Origin: Asanoa hainanensis
GTDB taxonomy: Bacteria > Actinomycetota > Actinomycetes > Mycobacteriales > Micromonosporaceae
DNA length: 64,000 bases
Assembly: GCF_900188485.1 (NCBI RefSeq)
Contig: NZ_FZPH01000017.1
Location: 113,712-177,711 of the forward strand
Direction: 5' to 3'
Under the pieces are notes generated by a model. That model was not told the DNA's origin, did not search any database, and worked only from the letters and a program-made list of their open reading frames with translations. The position numbers and the translations under genes are program-made. This document shows positions 50,081 through 59,078 of the stretch, piece by piece. Every line of letters starts with the position of its first letter. Within the stretch, counting starts at the first letter, position 1.

Positions 50081-50970
50081 GCTCGACGCGTGGCCTCGTA
50101 ACGGTCGAGCACGACCGGCACCCCGGTGTGCGCCCACCAGGGAAGGTGCACGCCGCCCGCGGACATGCCGTGCCCCGGGTCGAAATCCGGGACATACACA
50201 GCGGCCGAGCTGTCGTGCCACGACTTCGTTAGTGATTCCCCGACGACCTCCTCGATGGCGTCGACGAGAAGCTTCCGCAGCGCGAACCAGTCCTCCGGCA
50301 GCGGCGTATCGGCGAACCGGGCACGAAGCTCACGCCACAGGTACGCGTCACCGCGCAGGCCGAACTGGGTCGGCTGGCGCTCGAACAGCGAACCGACCGT
50401 GCCCTCGCCGACCGGCGGTGGGCAACGCAGCAGGACCGCCGCGCGCAGTGGCCGGTAGCCGGCCTCGTCGAACGCGACCAGCCGCACATCCTCCACGCGG
50501 GTGGCGGTCGTCGCGATGGTCTCGACCGCCGCGGCGATCGCGTCGGCGCGCGGCCAGCCGTAGACGCCTGCGCTGATCAGCGGAAACGCGACGCTGCGCG
50601 CGCCGAGCTCGTCGGCGGTCTCGAGCGAGCGTCGATAGCAGGACACCAGCAGCGAACGATCCCGCTGCCCGGCGTTGTAGTTCGGGCCGACCGTGTGGAT
50701 CACCCATCGGGCGGGCAAATCCCCGGCCGTCGTCCAGCCGGCCTCTCCGGTCGCGAGCCCGTCCGGGAACCGGGCGACGCAGTCGCGCAGGATCGCCGGG
50801 CCGCCGCCGCGGTGGATCGCGCCGTCCACGCCGGCGCCTCCGCGCATCGCGCTGTTGGCCGGGTTGACGATGGCGTCGACCGGTTGCGTGGTGATGTCGC
50901 CGAGCACGGCGATGATGACGGGCACGACGAACAGTCTGCCGGGTCGCAACCTTTCACGGTCGTTCCGCAT
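50074..50970 (-). CDS. Macrodomain protein with C-terminal helical domain
   Basis: 298 residues (a start at GTG 50922 is also plausible). Residues ~18-170 form an ADP-ribose-binding macrodomain: VLGDITTQPVDAIVNPANSAMRGGAGVDGAIHRGGGP and SVAFPLISAGVYGWP. The C-terminal ~115 residues (GLRGDAYLWRELRARFADTPLPEDW, then YVPDFDPGHGMSAGGVHLPWW) form a separate domain also seen alone in actinomycetes. Suggests removal or reading of ADP-ribose marks, perhaps in stress or phage response. Ends overlap the L,D-transpeptidase gene. Confidence 0.85.
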   Translation of the reverse strand: MRNDRERLRPGRLFVVPVIIAVLGDITTQPVDAIVNPANSAMRGGAGVDGAIHRGGGPAILRDCVARFPDGLATGEAGWTTAGDLPARWVIHTVGPNYNAGQRDRSLLVSCYRRSLETADELGARSVAFPLISAGVYGWPRADAIAAAVETIATTATRVEDVRLVAFDEAGYRPLRAAVLLRCPPPVGEGTVGSLFERQPTQFGLRGDAYLWRELRARFADTPLPEDWFALRKLLVDAIEEVVGESLTKSWHDSSAAVYVPDFDPGHGMSAGGVHLPWWAHTGVPVVLDRYEATRRAQ

Positions 50971-51006
50971 CCATGCCGATGACAGGGTGTTCCGCGAGGA
51001 GGTCGG

Positions 51007-51522
51007 GTGGACGACGACGATGGGTTCCGAGAGTTCGTACGGGTGCGGTACGTGGATCTGTTGCGCACCGCGTACCTGTTGAGCGGGTCCCGCGACGCCG
51101 CTCAGGATCTGGTGCAGAACGCTCTCGTCAAGGTGATGCGGCGGTGGTCCCGGGTGGACGACCCGATGGCCTACCTGCGCCGGACCATGGTCAACGACCG
51201 GACCGCGCGGTGGCGCCGGATCGGCTCGCGGGAGCTGCTCACCGCCTTCGTGCCCGAGCGGTGGCGGCCCGACTCCGCCGACGCGGTGGTCGAGCGCGAC
51301 GAGTTGCTCACCGCGCTGGGTCAGCTTCCGGTCCGGATGCGCGCGGTGCTGGTGCTCCGCTACTGGGAGGACCTGTCGGAGGCGGACACGGCGGCCGTCC
51401 TCGGCTGTTCGGTCGGCACGGTCAAGAGTCAGGCAGCCCGTGGGCTGGCCCGGCTGCGGGTCCTGCTCGCGCCGCCGGTCACGGGCCGTCAGGTGGAAGC
51501 GGTTCGAGGAGGCCAGGCATGA
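51007..51522 (+). CDS. SigE-family ECF sigma factor
   Basis: 171 residues from GTG at 51007, with GAGGAGG close upstream. FREFVRVRYVDLLRTAYLLSGSRDAAQDLVQNALVKVMRRW is region 2. ALGQLPVRMRAVLVLRYWEDLSEADTAAVLGCSVGTVKSQAARGLARLR is region 4. The SigE-like Streptomyces subfamily fits. It overlaps the following membrane protein by ATGA. Confidence 0.92.
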   Translation: MDDDDGFREFVRVRYVDLLRTAYLLSGSRDAAQDLVQNALVKVMRRWSRVDDPMAYLRRTMVNDRTARWRRIGSRELLTAFVPERWRPDSADAVVERDELLTALGQLPVRMRAVLVLRYWEDLSEADTAAVLGCSVGTVKSQAARGLARLRVLLAPPVTGRQVEAVRGGQA

Positions 51523-53006
51523 ACGCCGAAGACTTGCGTACGGGTTTCGACCGGCTCGCCGCGACCGTGACCTCGGACGCCGACCCGTACGAGGCGGTGC
51601 TGCGCCGCGCCCGCCGGCGGCGGCTCGCCTGGCTGCGCGGGCTGGGCGCCGCCCTGGCCGTGGCCCTGACGATGGCGCTGGCCGGGCCGGCCGCCCTCAA
51701 CGCCGGCCGGTGGGACGGGACGCCGCCCGGGCCGCCGCAGCCGTTCGAAGGCAAACCGGTCACCTCGGAGTGGACCTGGCGGCTGATCAACTCACCCACC
51801 CGCGGCAACCTCGCCGGCGACCAGCCGTTGCTCCAGGACCTCGTGCGGGAGTTCAGCAAGACCGGCAGCATGGTCAACGGGTTGGACCTGGTGGGCACGA
51901 ACCCGCCGCGCATCAAGGTGTTGTTCGCGCACGACTTCCCCGGCTCGCGCTTCGTCGCCGTCGCCTACTACTCGACGTCCGCGGCGATGCTCGTCACTCG
52001 GACCGCGGGGCCTGGCGCGTCGGCGGCCGATCTCGTCGGCAGCAGCGGGGTCAGCAGCGGCTGGGTGGATCCGCTGACGAAGAACGCCGAGTCCTGGGGC
52101 GGCGCCATGGCGACGTGGACCCAGTTCTCGCTCGCGCTGGCTCCGGACGGGTGCACGGTGGACAGTTCCAGCGACGGCGTCATCCAGCCGGACGGCACGG
52201 TACGCCGGACCTGGCGGCCATCGCCGACCAGCGGCTACCTCCTGACGAGGGACGCGCCCGCCAACGAGTTGTGGCGGGTCACCTGCGACGGCGTGGTGCG
52301 GTCCCAGGGTCCGGCGACGTGGCAGGGGTTGCACGACGAGGGCACCGCGGGCAAGACGGAGATCTTCCCGCCGGATGTCCAGGCGGCGAGGGGAAACGTG
52401 GATCCGGCCACCGCGAGTACCGCGATGGGCGCCTACCGCTCGCTGGTCGAGCACACCGGGCTCCGTGCGGGCGGCCCCGTCGTGCGCTGGGGCGGCTCGG
52501 TGCCGGGGGTCGACGGTCGACCGGTCCCCGCCGTGCTGGTCAGCCAGGATTCGGGGGCGGGCCCCGCGGTACTCCAGGTGGGAGACGCCGACTTCTTCAT
52601 GGTCGCGACCGGATCCACGCCGGCACCCCGTCGGCACTACCAGCCGGACGAGCCGGGCGGCGATTTCGTACCCACGATGTCGTGGGCGGCCACGACGGCA
52701 ACAGCGTCGTCCGAGCTGATGGGGGTACGCGTACCCGCCAGAAAAGACCTCGGCGCCGTCCGGACCGACAACCTGCTCGTACTCGCCCCGCCAGGAACGG
52801 TCCGGGTCGAAGCCCTGGCGAAGGGGCGGAAGGTGTGGCAGACGAACGCGCTCACCGACGGCGCGGGAGTCGTCGAGGTCCGTTACCGCGGCGACGTGAC
52901 CCTGCGGGCGCTCGACGCGAGCGGAGCCGTGCTGGCGACCGCGCCGATGCACGACCCGGCCAAGGGCGACACCCTGTTCGGGGAGAATCTCGTCGAGAAC
53001 TGGTAG
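51519..53006 (+). CDS. Large membrane protein in anti-sigma position
   Basis: 495 residues. N-terminal cytoplasmic ~40 residues (LRTGFDRLAATVTSDADPYEAVLRRARRRR), one helix (LGAALAVALTMALAGPAAL) and a ~420-residue external domain with two Cys (DGCTVDSSS, RVTCDGVV) and many short beta strands. The same plan, sigma gene overlapped by a TM protein with a large external part, occurs in decayed form at 17.2 and 36 kb. The external domain is presumably the sensor. No family recognised. Confidence 0.75.
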   Translation: MNAEDLRTGFDRLAATVTSDADPYEAVLRRARRRRLAWLRGLGAALAVALTMALAGPAALNAGRWDGTPPGPPQPFEGKPVTSEWTWRLINSPTRGNLAGDQPLLQDLVREFSKTGSMVNGLDLVGTNPPRIKVLFAHDFPGSRFVAVAYYSTSAAMLVTRTAGPGASAADLVGSSGVSSGWVDPLTKNAESWGGAMATWTQFSLALAPDGCTVDSSSDGVIQPDGTVRRTWRPSPTSGYLLTRDAPANELWRVTCDGVVRSQGPATWQGLHDEGTAGKTEIFPPDVQAARGNVDPATASTAMGAYRSLVEHTGLRAGGPVVRWGGSVPGVDGRPVPAVLVSQDSGAGPAVLQVGDADFFMVATGSTPAPRRHYQPDEPGGDFVPTMSWAATTATASSELMGVRVPARKDLGAVRTDNLLVLAPPGTVRVEALAKGRKVWQTNALTDGAGVVEVRYRGDVTLRALDASGAVLATAPMHDPAKGDTLFGENLVENW

Positions 53007-53025
53007 GGAACGGTGGTGCGGGCCG

Positions 53026-53541
53026 CTATTGCGGTGGCACGGTGGTGTCGTGTGCGGCGAGCAGGTTGATCAGCCGCTCGTCGATCCGCTCCGGCGGCCA
53101 CGGCTGCACCTGCACGCCGGGCTGCGGCTCGTCACCACCCTCGGCGAACACCCCCTCCACCCCGCCCGGGGTGTAGACGAACACCAGCTTGGCCGGCAGC
53201 AGTCCGGGGTTGTAGAAGCGGTGCACCCGCCCGCGCGGCAGGAACACGACGTCACCGGCCGCGACGGTGAACGTCTTGTCGACGTCGAGGAAGTCGAGCT
53301 CACCGTCGACGACGTAGAAGGTCTCGTCGGTATGCCCGTGCACGTGCGGCGGCGGCCCACCACCCGGGGGCACCGTCGCCACCACGAGACCGACGTTGCC
53401 CCCGGTCTGCTCACCGGTCAGCTTGACCGAGTACACGTCCCCGTTGAACCAGGTGGTCACGCCATCCTTGTTGGGAACGTACACACCGCCCTCCGGGGCG
53501 TACTCCAGATCAGCACTGCCTTCCGGCACGTTGTAGGACAT
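53026..53541 (-). CDS. Cupin-domain protein
   Basis: 171 residues from ATG at 53541, chosen because GGAGGG stands six bases upstream. Cupin motif 1 is PPHVHGHTDETFYVVDGELDF, with the His and Glu metal ligands, and motif 2 is DVVFLPRGRVHRFYNPG. Probably a metal-binding dioxygenase or isomerase-type protein. A C-terminal segment (EPQPGVQVQPWPPERIDERLINLLA) is longer than the minimal cupin. Substrate unknown. Confidence 0.88.
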   Translation of the reverse strand: MSYNVPEGSADLEYAPEGGVYVPNKDGVTTWFNGDVYSVKLTGEQTGGNVGLVVATVPPGGGPPPHVHGHTDETFYVVDGELDFLDVDKTFTVAAGDVVFLPRGRVHRFYNPGLLPAKLVFVYTPGGVEGVFAEGGDEPQPGVQVQPWPPERIDERLINLLAAHDTTVPPQ

Positions 53542-53618
53542 CTCGGCCCTCCAAACAGCCGATGCATCTTGATCGTACGCACGATGCCCAGCGCTCAATC
53601 GGAAAAACGGCGTTTTGC

Positions 53619-54176
53619 TCACGCGATGCCGCGGCGCTCCACCATCGCAGCCACCTCGGGGGGCATCGGATCAAGGTCGGCCATCGTGCGCCCCGGGCGA
53701 AGAAAGTCGAACAGCAGAACGGTGCGGCTGTCGGCGGTCCGGTTCCAGGCCTCGTGCTCGGCGGTGTCGTCGAACACCATCACCCCACCCTCGGACCAGT
53801 TGCGCACGCGCGACCCGACCCGCAGCGCGCAGTCACCCACCGGGACCACCAGACCCAGATGCGCCCGGTAAACCGTCGTCACCCATCCCTCGTGCGGCTT
53901 GATGTGCGTCCCCGGCGTCATCCGGGAGAACCCCGCCGTCGTCAGACCTGGAATCTTCTCCAACGCCTCGGCCGTACGCGGGCAGGCCGCGAGCGCCCCA
54001 TCGATGCGCGTGCCGAACGCCACCAGGCCGTAGACGCTCCAGCCGGTGCCGTACATCTCCCGCTGCACCCACGGCTCGAACGACTCGTCACGAAGGGCGA
54101 GGCACTCGTCGCGGATGTCGGCCCACGCGGTCCGCAACGGCCCCAGGAACGGAAACCGCTCTTCGTCGAGGAACAC
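53619..54176 (-). CDS. Aspartyl/asparaginyl beta-hydroxylase-like dioxygenase
   Basis: 185 residues. The AspH fold motifs are GTHIKPHEGW, HLGLVVPVGDCALRVG and GGVMVFDDTAEHEAWN, then RTVLLFDFLRPGR, giving two His as iron ligands and the Arg for 2-oxoglutarate. Iron/2-oxoglutarate-dependent hydroxylation of a protein, peptide or lipid side chain is likely. It could in principle tailor a peptide, but it is 40 kb from the YcaO cluster and no link is seen. Confidence 0.85.
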   Translation of the reverse strand: MFLDEERFPFLGPLRTAWADIRDECLALRDESFEPWVQREMYGTGWSVYGLVAFGTRIDGALAACPRTAEALEKIPGLTTAGFSRMTPGTHIKPHEGWVTTVYRAHLGLVVPVGDCALRVGSRVRNWSEGGVMVFDDTAEHEAWNRTADSRTVLLFDFLRPGRTMADLDPMPPEVAAMVERRGIA

Positions 54177-54268
54177 CGGGACTCACCCCTCGTCTTGGCG
54201 GACGTCAAGGTGGGCATCGTAGGCGAGCGGCGGTCAAAGCCGATATCCGCTGGCCTGGCCGACCCCCG

Positions 54269-54802
54269 GTGAGCGATGGTTGGGGTGTGATCGTCATTCA
54301 GCGGGTACGCGCGCGGTGGAGCGTGGGCGGGCGCGGCGCGCCGCAAGCCAACGCCCGCCGTGGGTTGGTGCGCCCGCTGGCCCTTCCGGATTCGCTGCCG
54401 TCCGGCGAAACGGTGGTGGTCCACGACGTCGTCTTCGCCGAGGCGGACGGCTACGCACGCCGCGACACCGTGTTCGCCGGTGGCCTGGAGCTGGCCCGCG
54501 ACCTCGATCTGTGGCTTGCCGTCGACGGCTCAGCGGCCACCGTCGAACGGCTGCCCGGCTGGGCGGCATACCCCAGACCCCGTGCGGCGACCCGCCTGTT
54601 CACCCTCACCGACGGCCAGGTCGGCCGCTACCGGGCCAATTTCCGCTTCCGTGGCTGCCAATGCGACCCCAGTTGGTCCTATGAGGACTGGCTGGTCACC
54701 GTCGGCAACGGCAACGCTCGTCTCGCTGACAACGAACCCGACCACGATGTCGACCACCGCGTCCACCTCTACGGCGGACCCGGACGCCGCGTCAGCCACT
54801 GA
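54269..54802 (+). CDS. Hypothetical protein
   Basis: 177 residues if started at GTG 54269; a GTG at 54287 (VIVIQRV) is equally possible and neither has a ribosome site. A soluble beta-rich protein with ETVVVHDVVFAEADGY, ARDLDLWLAVDG and a CysxCys-bearing RFRGCQCDPSWSYEDWLVTVG. Not recognised. Confidence 0.5.
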   Translation: MSDGWGVIVIQRVRARWSVGGRGAPQANARRGLVRPLALPDSLPSGETVVVHDVVFAEADGYARRDTVFAGGLELARDLDLWLAVDGSAATVERLPGWAAYPRPRAATRLFTLTDGQVGRYRANFRFRGCQCDPSWSYEDWLVTVGNGNARLADNEPDHDVDHRVHLYGGPGRRVSH

Positions 54803-54831
54803 CGGTCGGGCGTTAGATTGGGCCGTGCGGA

Positions 54832-55689
54832 TCACCCCTGGGCAGTTCCACGCTGCGGACGGTGTCGCGGACTGGCGGTGCCTCTACCACCTGGTGTCCT
54901 CGCGAGTAGCTCGGCCGCCGCGGTGAGGTAGCGGTCTTCGGCCGCCGCGGCCGCCGGTGAGGTGTCGCGCAGGGTCGGGTAGTTGTGTTCCGCGCCCGCT
55001 TCGCGCCAGTGCCGCACCGGGACGCCCGCGTCGGCGAGTCGGGCGGCCAGGGCCTCGCCCTCGTCGCGCAGCGCGTCGAGCTCGGCGGTGACCAGCAGCG
55101 TCGGTGGCAGGCCGCGCAGGTCGGCGGCGAGCAGGTTGACCTCCGCCGAGGTCTGCACCGACGGGTCCGGCAGCCACAGGTCGATCCACTCCCGCAGCAG
55201 TGCGCCGCCGAACTCGGTGACGCTCGGCGAGCTCAGCGTCGGGTCGGCGTTGGGGCACATCAACAGCAGGGCTAGCAGCGGGACCTCAGGTAGCCGGAGC
55301 GTGGCCAGCACCGCGAGCATGCCGCCGGCCGAGTCGCCGGCCACCGCGACCGGGTGGTCCCCAGCGGCCAGCGCCGTGATGACCGCGACCGCGTCGTCGA
55401 CCGCCGCCGGCCACGGGTGCTCCGGCGCCAGGCGGTAGTCGACCGCCACCACGCACGCTGAGGTAGCCGCCGCGAGCCGGCGTACCAGCGCGTCGTGGGT
55501 CTCCAGATCGCAGAAGACGAACCCGCCGCCGTGCAGGTAGACCACCACGGGCCCGGCGGAGGGTTGATAGACGCGGACCGGCACACCGCCGATGAGACGA
55601 TCTTCGGTGGGCATCGGCGGGCCCGGCTGGCGCGTGGCGGCACGCTCGCGGGAGCGGGCCCGGGCCGCGACGATGTCGTCGATGTGCAC
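54832..55689 (-). CDS. HSL-type alpha/beta hydrolase (esterase)
   Basis: 285 residues. The oxyanion motif HGGGF, nucleophile elbow GDSAGG, acid TAELDALRDEG and His in EHNYP make a full catalytic set of the hormone-sensitive-lipase family (bacterial family IV esterases). Length is slightly short because the N-terminal cap is reduced. No signal peptide, so cytoplasmic. Substrate unknown. Confidence 0.9.
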   Translation of the reverse strand: MHIDDIVAARARSRERAATRQPGPPMPTEDRLIGGVPVRVYQPSAGPVVVYLHGGGFVFCDLETHDALVRRLAAATSACVVAVDYRLAPEHPWPAAVDDAVAVITALAAGDHPVAVAGDSAGGMLAVLATLRLPEVPLLALLLMCPNADPTLSSPSVTEFGGALLREWIDLWLPDPSVQTSAEVNLLAADLRGLPPTLLVTAELDALRDEGEALAARLADAGVPVRHWREAGAEHNYPTLRDTSPAAAAAEDRYLTAAAELLARTPGGRGTASPRHRPQRGTAQG

Positions 55690-55774
55690 ACCGCAGGATA
55701 GATCAACTAGCCGGCGACGGGATATAGGTCACCAACCGGGGCTTTTGAACCGACACGTCGGTCATGCTTGCCCG

Positions 55775-56272
55775 ATGAAAGGCCGCAACCCCCTGCTCGA
55801 CGAGCTGAAGTCCGTGCACAACATGCTCAAGCGGGATCTCGCGGCCGTCCGGAAGCTGGCCGACGCCGCGGCCAGTGGGGCACCCGCCAAGAACGTCCGG
55901 GCCGGGCTGACCAAGCTGAAGAGCAACGGGCCGCTGTTCCAGCTCCGGGTGAACTGCCTCAGCTACTGCCAGGTCGTGCACAACCACCACCACAACGAGG
56001 ACGAGGCGCTGTTCCCCGCCGTCGTCCGGGCCGCCCCGCACCTCAAGGCGACCGTCGCCAAGCTGAAGGCCGACCACCGCCTCGTCGAGGACATGCTGTA
56101 CGAGGTCGAAGGCGCCGCGCGCCAACTAGGCGGCAACGACGCCGCGCCCCGGCGCAAGCTCGTCGCGGCGCTGCGGGCCCTGTCGGATCATTTACTCGAG
56201 CACCTGGCGTACGAGGAGACCCAGCTCGGGCCGGTCCTCGCCAACTGGAAGACCTGGCCCGGCCGCCGCTGA
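55775..56272 (+). CDS. Hemerythrin-domain protein
   Basis: 165 residues, four-helix bundle. Candidate di-iron ligands are H15 in KSVHNML, the run HNHHHNEDEALFP, DHRLVEDMLYEVE and HLLEHLAYEETQLGPVL. Such proteins bind oxygen or NO or act in iron and redox sensing. It stands alone. A poly-Lys/Ala region at 25-50 is more basic than usual. Confidence 0.88.
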   Translation: MKGRNPLLDELKSVHNMLKRDLAAVRKLADAAASGAPAKNVRAGLTKLKSNGPLFQLRVNCLSYCQVVHNHHHNEDEALFPAVVRAAPHLKATVAKLKADHRLVEDMLYEVEGAARQLGGNDAAPRRKLVAALRALSDHLLEHLAYEETQLGPVLANWKTWPGRR

Positions 56273-56337
56273 GAGGCATCGACATCGGTGGCGTGACCAT
56301 GGAGACTGGCGGGACACCGGACCGCTAGGAGCCGTCG

Positions 56338-57300
56338 ATGCGCCACAGCCGGATGCTCGCCTCCCTCTGCGCCGTCGTCCTCGCCGTGACCGGCGCGCTC
56401 GTCGCCGGCACACCGGCCACCGCCGGTCAGCGCTGCATCAGCGCCCCGAGCGAGTATCGGGCCGCCTGGCAGGCACGGCAGGTCCGCTGCGTCGCACCCA
56501 CCCTGTTCGGCACCACGCACGGCCGGGGCGACAGCAACCTCTACCCCGCCGGCTTCGCGTACGCCTGGGCCGGGTCCAGCACCAACCTCGAGGCCTACCT
56601 GAAGCTGCGCCAGCGGTACGGCGACGAGCCCGCGAAGGTCGGCGTCGGCATCCTGTCGTACGTCGGCTATCCCGGCCTGGACACCTGGCCCTATCCGACG
56701 GACCTCGCCGTCTACACCCTCCCCCGCGGCGTACACGCGAAGGTGCCGACGTTCGCACAATGGTTCCGCCTGGTCGACCTGGGCATCCCGCGCACGGCGC
56801 TGCGTGACCTCGAGCGCTCCTACGACCGTCTGACGCGCGGCGAGGACGTCGTCGACGCCTTCGAGCACGTGACCGGCTGCCGGCGCGACGCCCTGCTCGG
56901 CGGCGAGTGGCCCTCGGCCGACATCGGTTGCGACGCCGACTTCCTCGACGCGCTGGCCGCCGCCGGACCGTCGCCGTACGAGGGCGCCCAGTCCACGCAA
57001 TGCTTCGCCAACTTCGACGAGCGCTATGCGGGCCCCCGCAACGCCTCGGCGCTGCGGGCGGTGCTGTATCAGTGCCAGGACGCCGGTTTCCTGAACACCG
57101 GTGTCGGGATCGGTTACAACACCTACGCCCACCCGCTGGTCTGCGCACCGGCCGCCGCCCAGTCGGTGCGGCAGCGCTACACCGGGCACGAGTTCGTCCT
57201 GCCCAACACGACCCTCGACCAGCTACCGGCCGCGGTCGACATCCCGCTGGAGATCGGCGAGCCGGGGCAGCGGCCGTACCTGCACGAGGGCTACTGCTAA
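56338..57300 (+). CDS. Secreted Cys-rich protein, unknown function
   Basis: 320 residues with AGGAG seven bases before the ATG. Signal peptide (LASLCAVVLAVTGALVAG). Eight Cys in the mature part (QRCIS, VRCVAP, TGCRRD, IGCDAD, TQCFAN, YQCQDA, LVCAP and the terminal YC) imply four disulfides. It contains FGTTHGRGDSNLYPAGFAYAWAG, and the RGD there may be chance. No family recognised. Confidence 0.75.
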   Translation: MRHSRMLASLCAVVLAVTGALVAGTPATAGQRCISAPSEYRAAWQARQVRCVAPTLFGTTHGRGDSNLYPAGFAYAWAGSSTNLEAYLKLRQRYGDEPAKVGVGILSYVGYPGLDTWPYPTDLAVYTLPRGVHAKVPTFAQWFRLVDLGIPRTALRDLERSYDRLTRGEDVVDAFEHVTGCRRDALLGGEWPSADIGCDADFLDALAAAGPSPYEGAQSTQCFANFDERYAGPRNASALRAVLYQCQDAGFLNTGVGIGYNTYAHPLVCAPAAAQSVRQRYTGHEFVLPNTTLDQLPAAVDIPLEIGEPGQRPYLHEGYC

Positions 57301-57307
57301 CGCACGG

Positions 57308-57658
57308 CTAGAGCTCGACCAGGTCGTCCAGCGCGCCGGCCAGCAACCCGCGCGTGCGCTGCAGCTCGGCGATGGAGCTGTCGAGCTCGCGGATCTGGCC
57401 CCGCAACCGTTCGCGGGCGGTCGGGCAGGCGGTCAGGGCTCCGTCGCGGTCGAAGCACGGCAGCACCTGCGCCACCGCCTGCAGGCGGAGGCCGATGTCG
57501 AGCAGCAGCCGGATCCGGCGCACCTCCTCGACGGCGGCCTCGGCGAAGTCGCGGTAGCCGTTGTCGAGCCGCCGCGACGACAGCAACCCCAGGCCGTCGT
57601 AGTGCCGCAGCGCCCGCGTGCTCACGCCCGTGCGGTGAGCCAACTGATTGATCAGCAT
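57308..57658 (-). CDS. MerR-family regulator
   Basis: 116 residues. MerR winged helix (LINQLAHRTGVSTRALRHYDGLGLL, then NGYRDFAEAAVEEVRRIRLL), followed by the dimerisation helix and a short effector tail with CF...CP. Divergent from the MFS gene and 16 bases from a classical MerR operator, so it probably controls the pump and itself. Confidence 0.9.
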   Translation of the reverse strand: MLINQLAHRTGVSTRALRHYDGLGLLSSRRLDNGYRDFAEAAVEEVRRIRLLLDIGLRLQAVAQVLPCFDRDGALTACPTARERLRGQIRELDSSIAELQRTRGLLAGALDDLVEL

Positions 57659-57667
57659 CGTCCACTC

Positions 57668-57699
57668 TTGACCTTGACACCCGTGTCAAACCTTACGGT
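57668..57699 (+). promoter_or_regulatory. MerR-type promoter with 20-bp spacer and embedded palindrome
   Basis: TTGACC (57668-57673) and TACGGT (57694-57699) have the long 20-base spacing typical of MerR-activated promoters. The spacer holds a perfect palindrome TTGACAC-CC-GTGTCAA (57674-57689). The transcript start should fall on the ATG at 57706, making a leaderless mRNA. Confidence 0.8.
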
Positions 57700-57705
57700 C
57701 GCACC

Positions 57706-58950
57706 ATGTTGCTGACCAGACCGCTCGCCGACCTGCGCGGCCCGCAGGACCCCCGACAACGGTTGCTGGCGTGGTCGACCCTCGTCAACACCGTCGGCAT
57801 GGGGCTGTTCCTGTCCGCGGGCACGATCTTCCTCATCCGGTCGGCTGGACTCAGCCCGGCGGCCGCCGGCATCGGGCTGACCGTCGGATCGCTGATCGGC
57901 TTCGGGGCCGGGATCTTCGTCGGCGACCAGGCCGACCGGCGCGGCGCCCGCGAGGTGGTCATCGCCTCGATGCTGCTGGAGGCCGTGGCCAGCGTCGGCC
58001 TGCTGCTGGTCCGCGACGTGTGGACGCTGATCCTGGTGGCGACGGTCGCGGCGATCGGCCGGGCGGGTTCGGGCAGCGCCCGCGGCGCGCTGATCGGCGT
58101 GCTGGCCGAGGAGGGGAAGGGCCCGGCGCTGCGCACGTACCTGCGGGCGGTCACCAACGTGGGCCTCGCGGTGGGCATGCTCGGCTCCGCCGTGGTGCTG
58201 GCCGTCGACAGCCGACCCGCGTACGTGCTGATGGTCCTGACCGACACGGTGACGTTCCTGGTGGCGGCCGCCGTGCTGGCCCGGCTGCCGCACCTCGCAC
58301 CTACCCGGTCCACCTCGTCCGAGGGCCGCTGGCTGGCGTTGCGGGACCGGCGTTATCTGGCCTTCACCGCGGCCTCGTCGGTCGCGAGCCTGCAGTACTG
58401 GGTGCTGATCCAGGCGCTTCCCGTGTGGATCGTCCTGCGGACGGCGGCACCCCGCTCGATGGCGGCGCTGGTCCTGTTCGTCGCCGCGGTCACGGTGGCC
58501 GTCACCCAGATCCCGGCGACCCGATCGATCGACGGCCCCCGCACGGCGGCCCGCCTGCTGGCCCGCTCCGGCCCGCTGTTCCTGGTGGCCTGGATCCTGA
58601 TGGCCCTGGCGTCCGGACCGTCGGCCTGGGTCACGGTGGCGCTGCTGCTGGTGGCGGTGCTCGTGCACTCGCTGGCCGAGGTCTGGCAGGCCGCGGGCAC
58701 GTTCGAGTTGTCCTTCGCCCTGGCCCGACCCGAGGCACAGGGCCAGTACCAGGGCGTGGTCGGCCTGGGCCACGGCTTCGTGGAGGCCGTGGCCCCGGTC
58801 GTCGTCATCACGCTGTGCATCGAGGGCGGCAAGCTCGGCTGGGTCGCGCTGGCCCTGGTCGTCACGGTGGCGGGTTGGCTGTGCGCCCTCATCGAACGGC
58901 GCTGGCCCCACGCGCGCGTCGAGCCGGTTGCCCAAGCGGCCGCCGGATGA
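57706..58950 (+). CDS. MFS transporter controlled by MerR
   Basis: 414 residues with about 12 helices. MFS loop GDQADRRGAREVVIASMLLE after helix 2 and RAGSGSARGALIGVLAEEGK are seen. The divergent MerR gene and its operator indicate drug-inducible efflux. No ribosome site precedes the ATG, in line with leaderless expression. Substrate unknown. Confidence 0.88.
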   Translation: MLLTRPLADLRGPQDPRQRLLAWSTLVNTVGMGLFLSAGTIFLIRSAGLSPAAAGIGLTVGSLIGFGAGIFVGDQADRRGAREVVIASMLLEAVASVGLLLVRDVWTLILVATVAAIGRAGSGSARGALIGVLAEEGKGPALRTYLRAVTNVGLAVGMLGSAVVLAVDSRPAYVLMVLTDTVTFLVAAAVLARLPHLAPTRSTSSEGRWLALRDRRYLAFTAASSVASLQYWVLIQALPVWIVLRTAAPRSMAALVLFVAAVTVAVTQIPATRSIDGPRTAARLLARSGPLFLVAWILMALASGPSAWVTVALLLVAVLVHSLAEVWQAAGTFELSFALARPEAQGQYQGVVGLGHGFVEAVAPVVVITLCIEGGKLGWVALALVVTVAGWLCALIERRWPHARVEPVAQAAAG

Positions 58951-59034
58951 GCCAGTGACCCATCCGGCGTACGCCGGTCGATGGTTAGAATGAAAGTTCG
59001 CAGTTCAACCGTGCTCTGCTCTGGCGGACGCGGC

Positions 59035-59064
59035 CTCGGGAGGGTGTTCGCGCACCCTCTCGGG
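59035..59064. terminator. Hairpin between MFS and DUF2089 operon ends
   Basis: A 12-pair stem (59035-59046 with 59053-59064, including wobbles) and loop TTCGCG lies between the MFS gene and the convergent stop at 59079. A separate 14-base palindrome CCGGCGTACGCCGG stands at 58964-58977. Either may end transcription from the left. Confidence 0.6.
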
Positions 59065-59078
59065 GGTCCGTCCCGCCG

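Noticed and set aside
53619..54176. Asp/Asn hydroxylase considered as a tailoring enzyme of the RiPP cluster
   Set aside because: It is about 40 kb away with many unrelated genes between.
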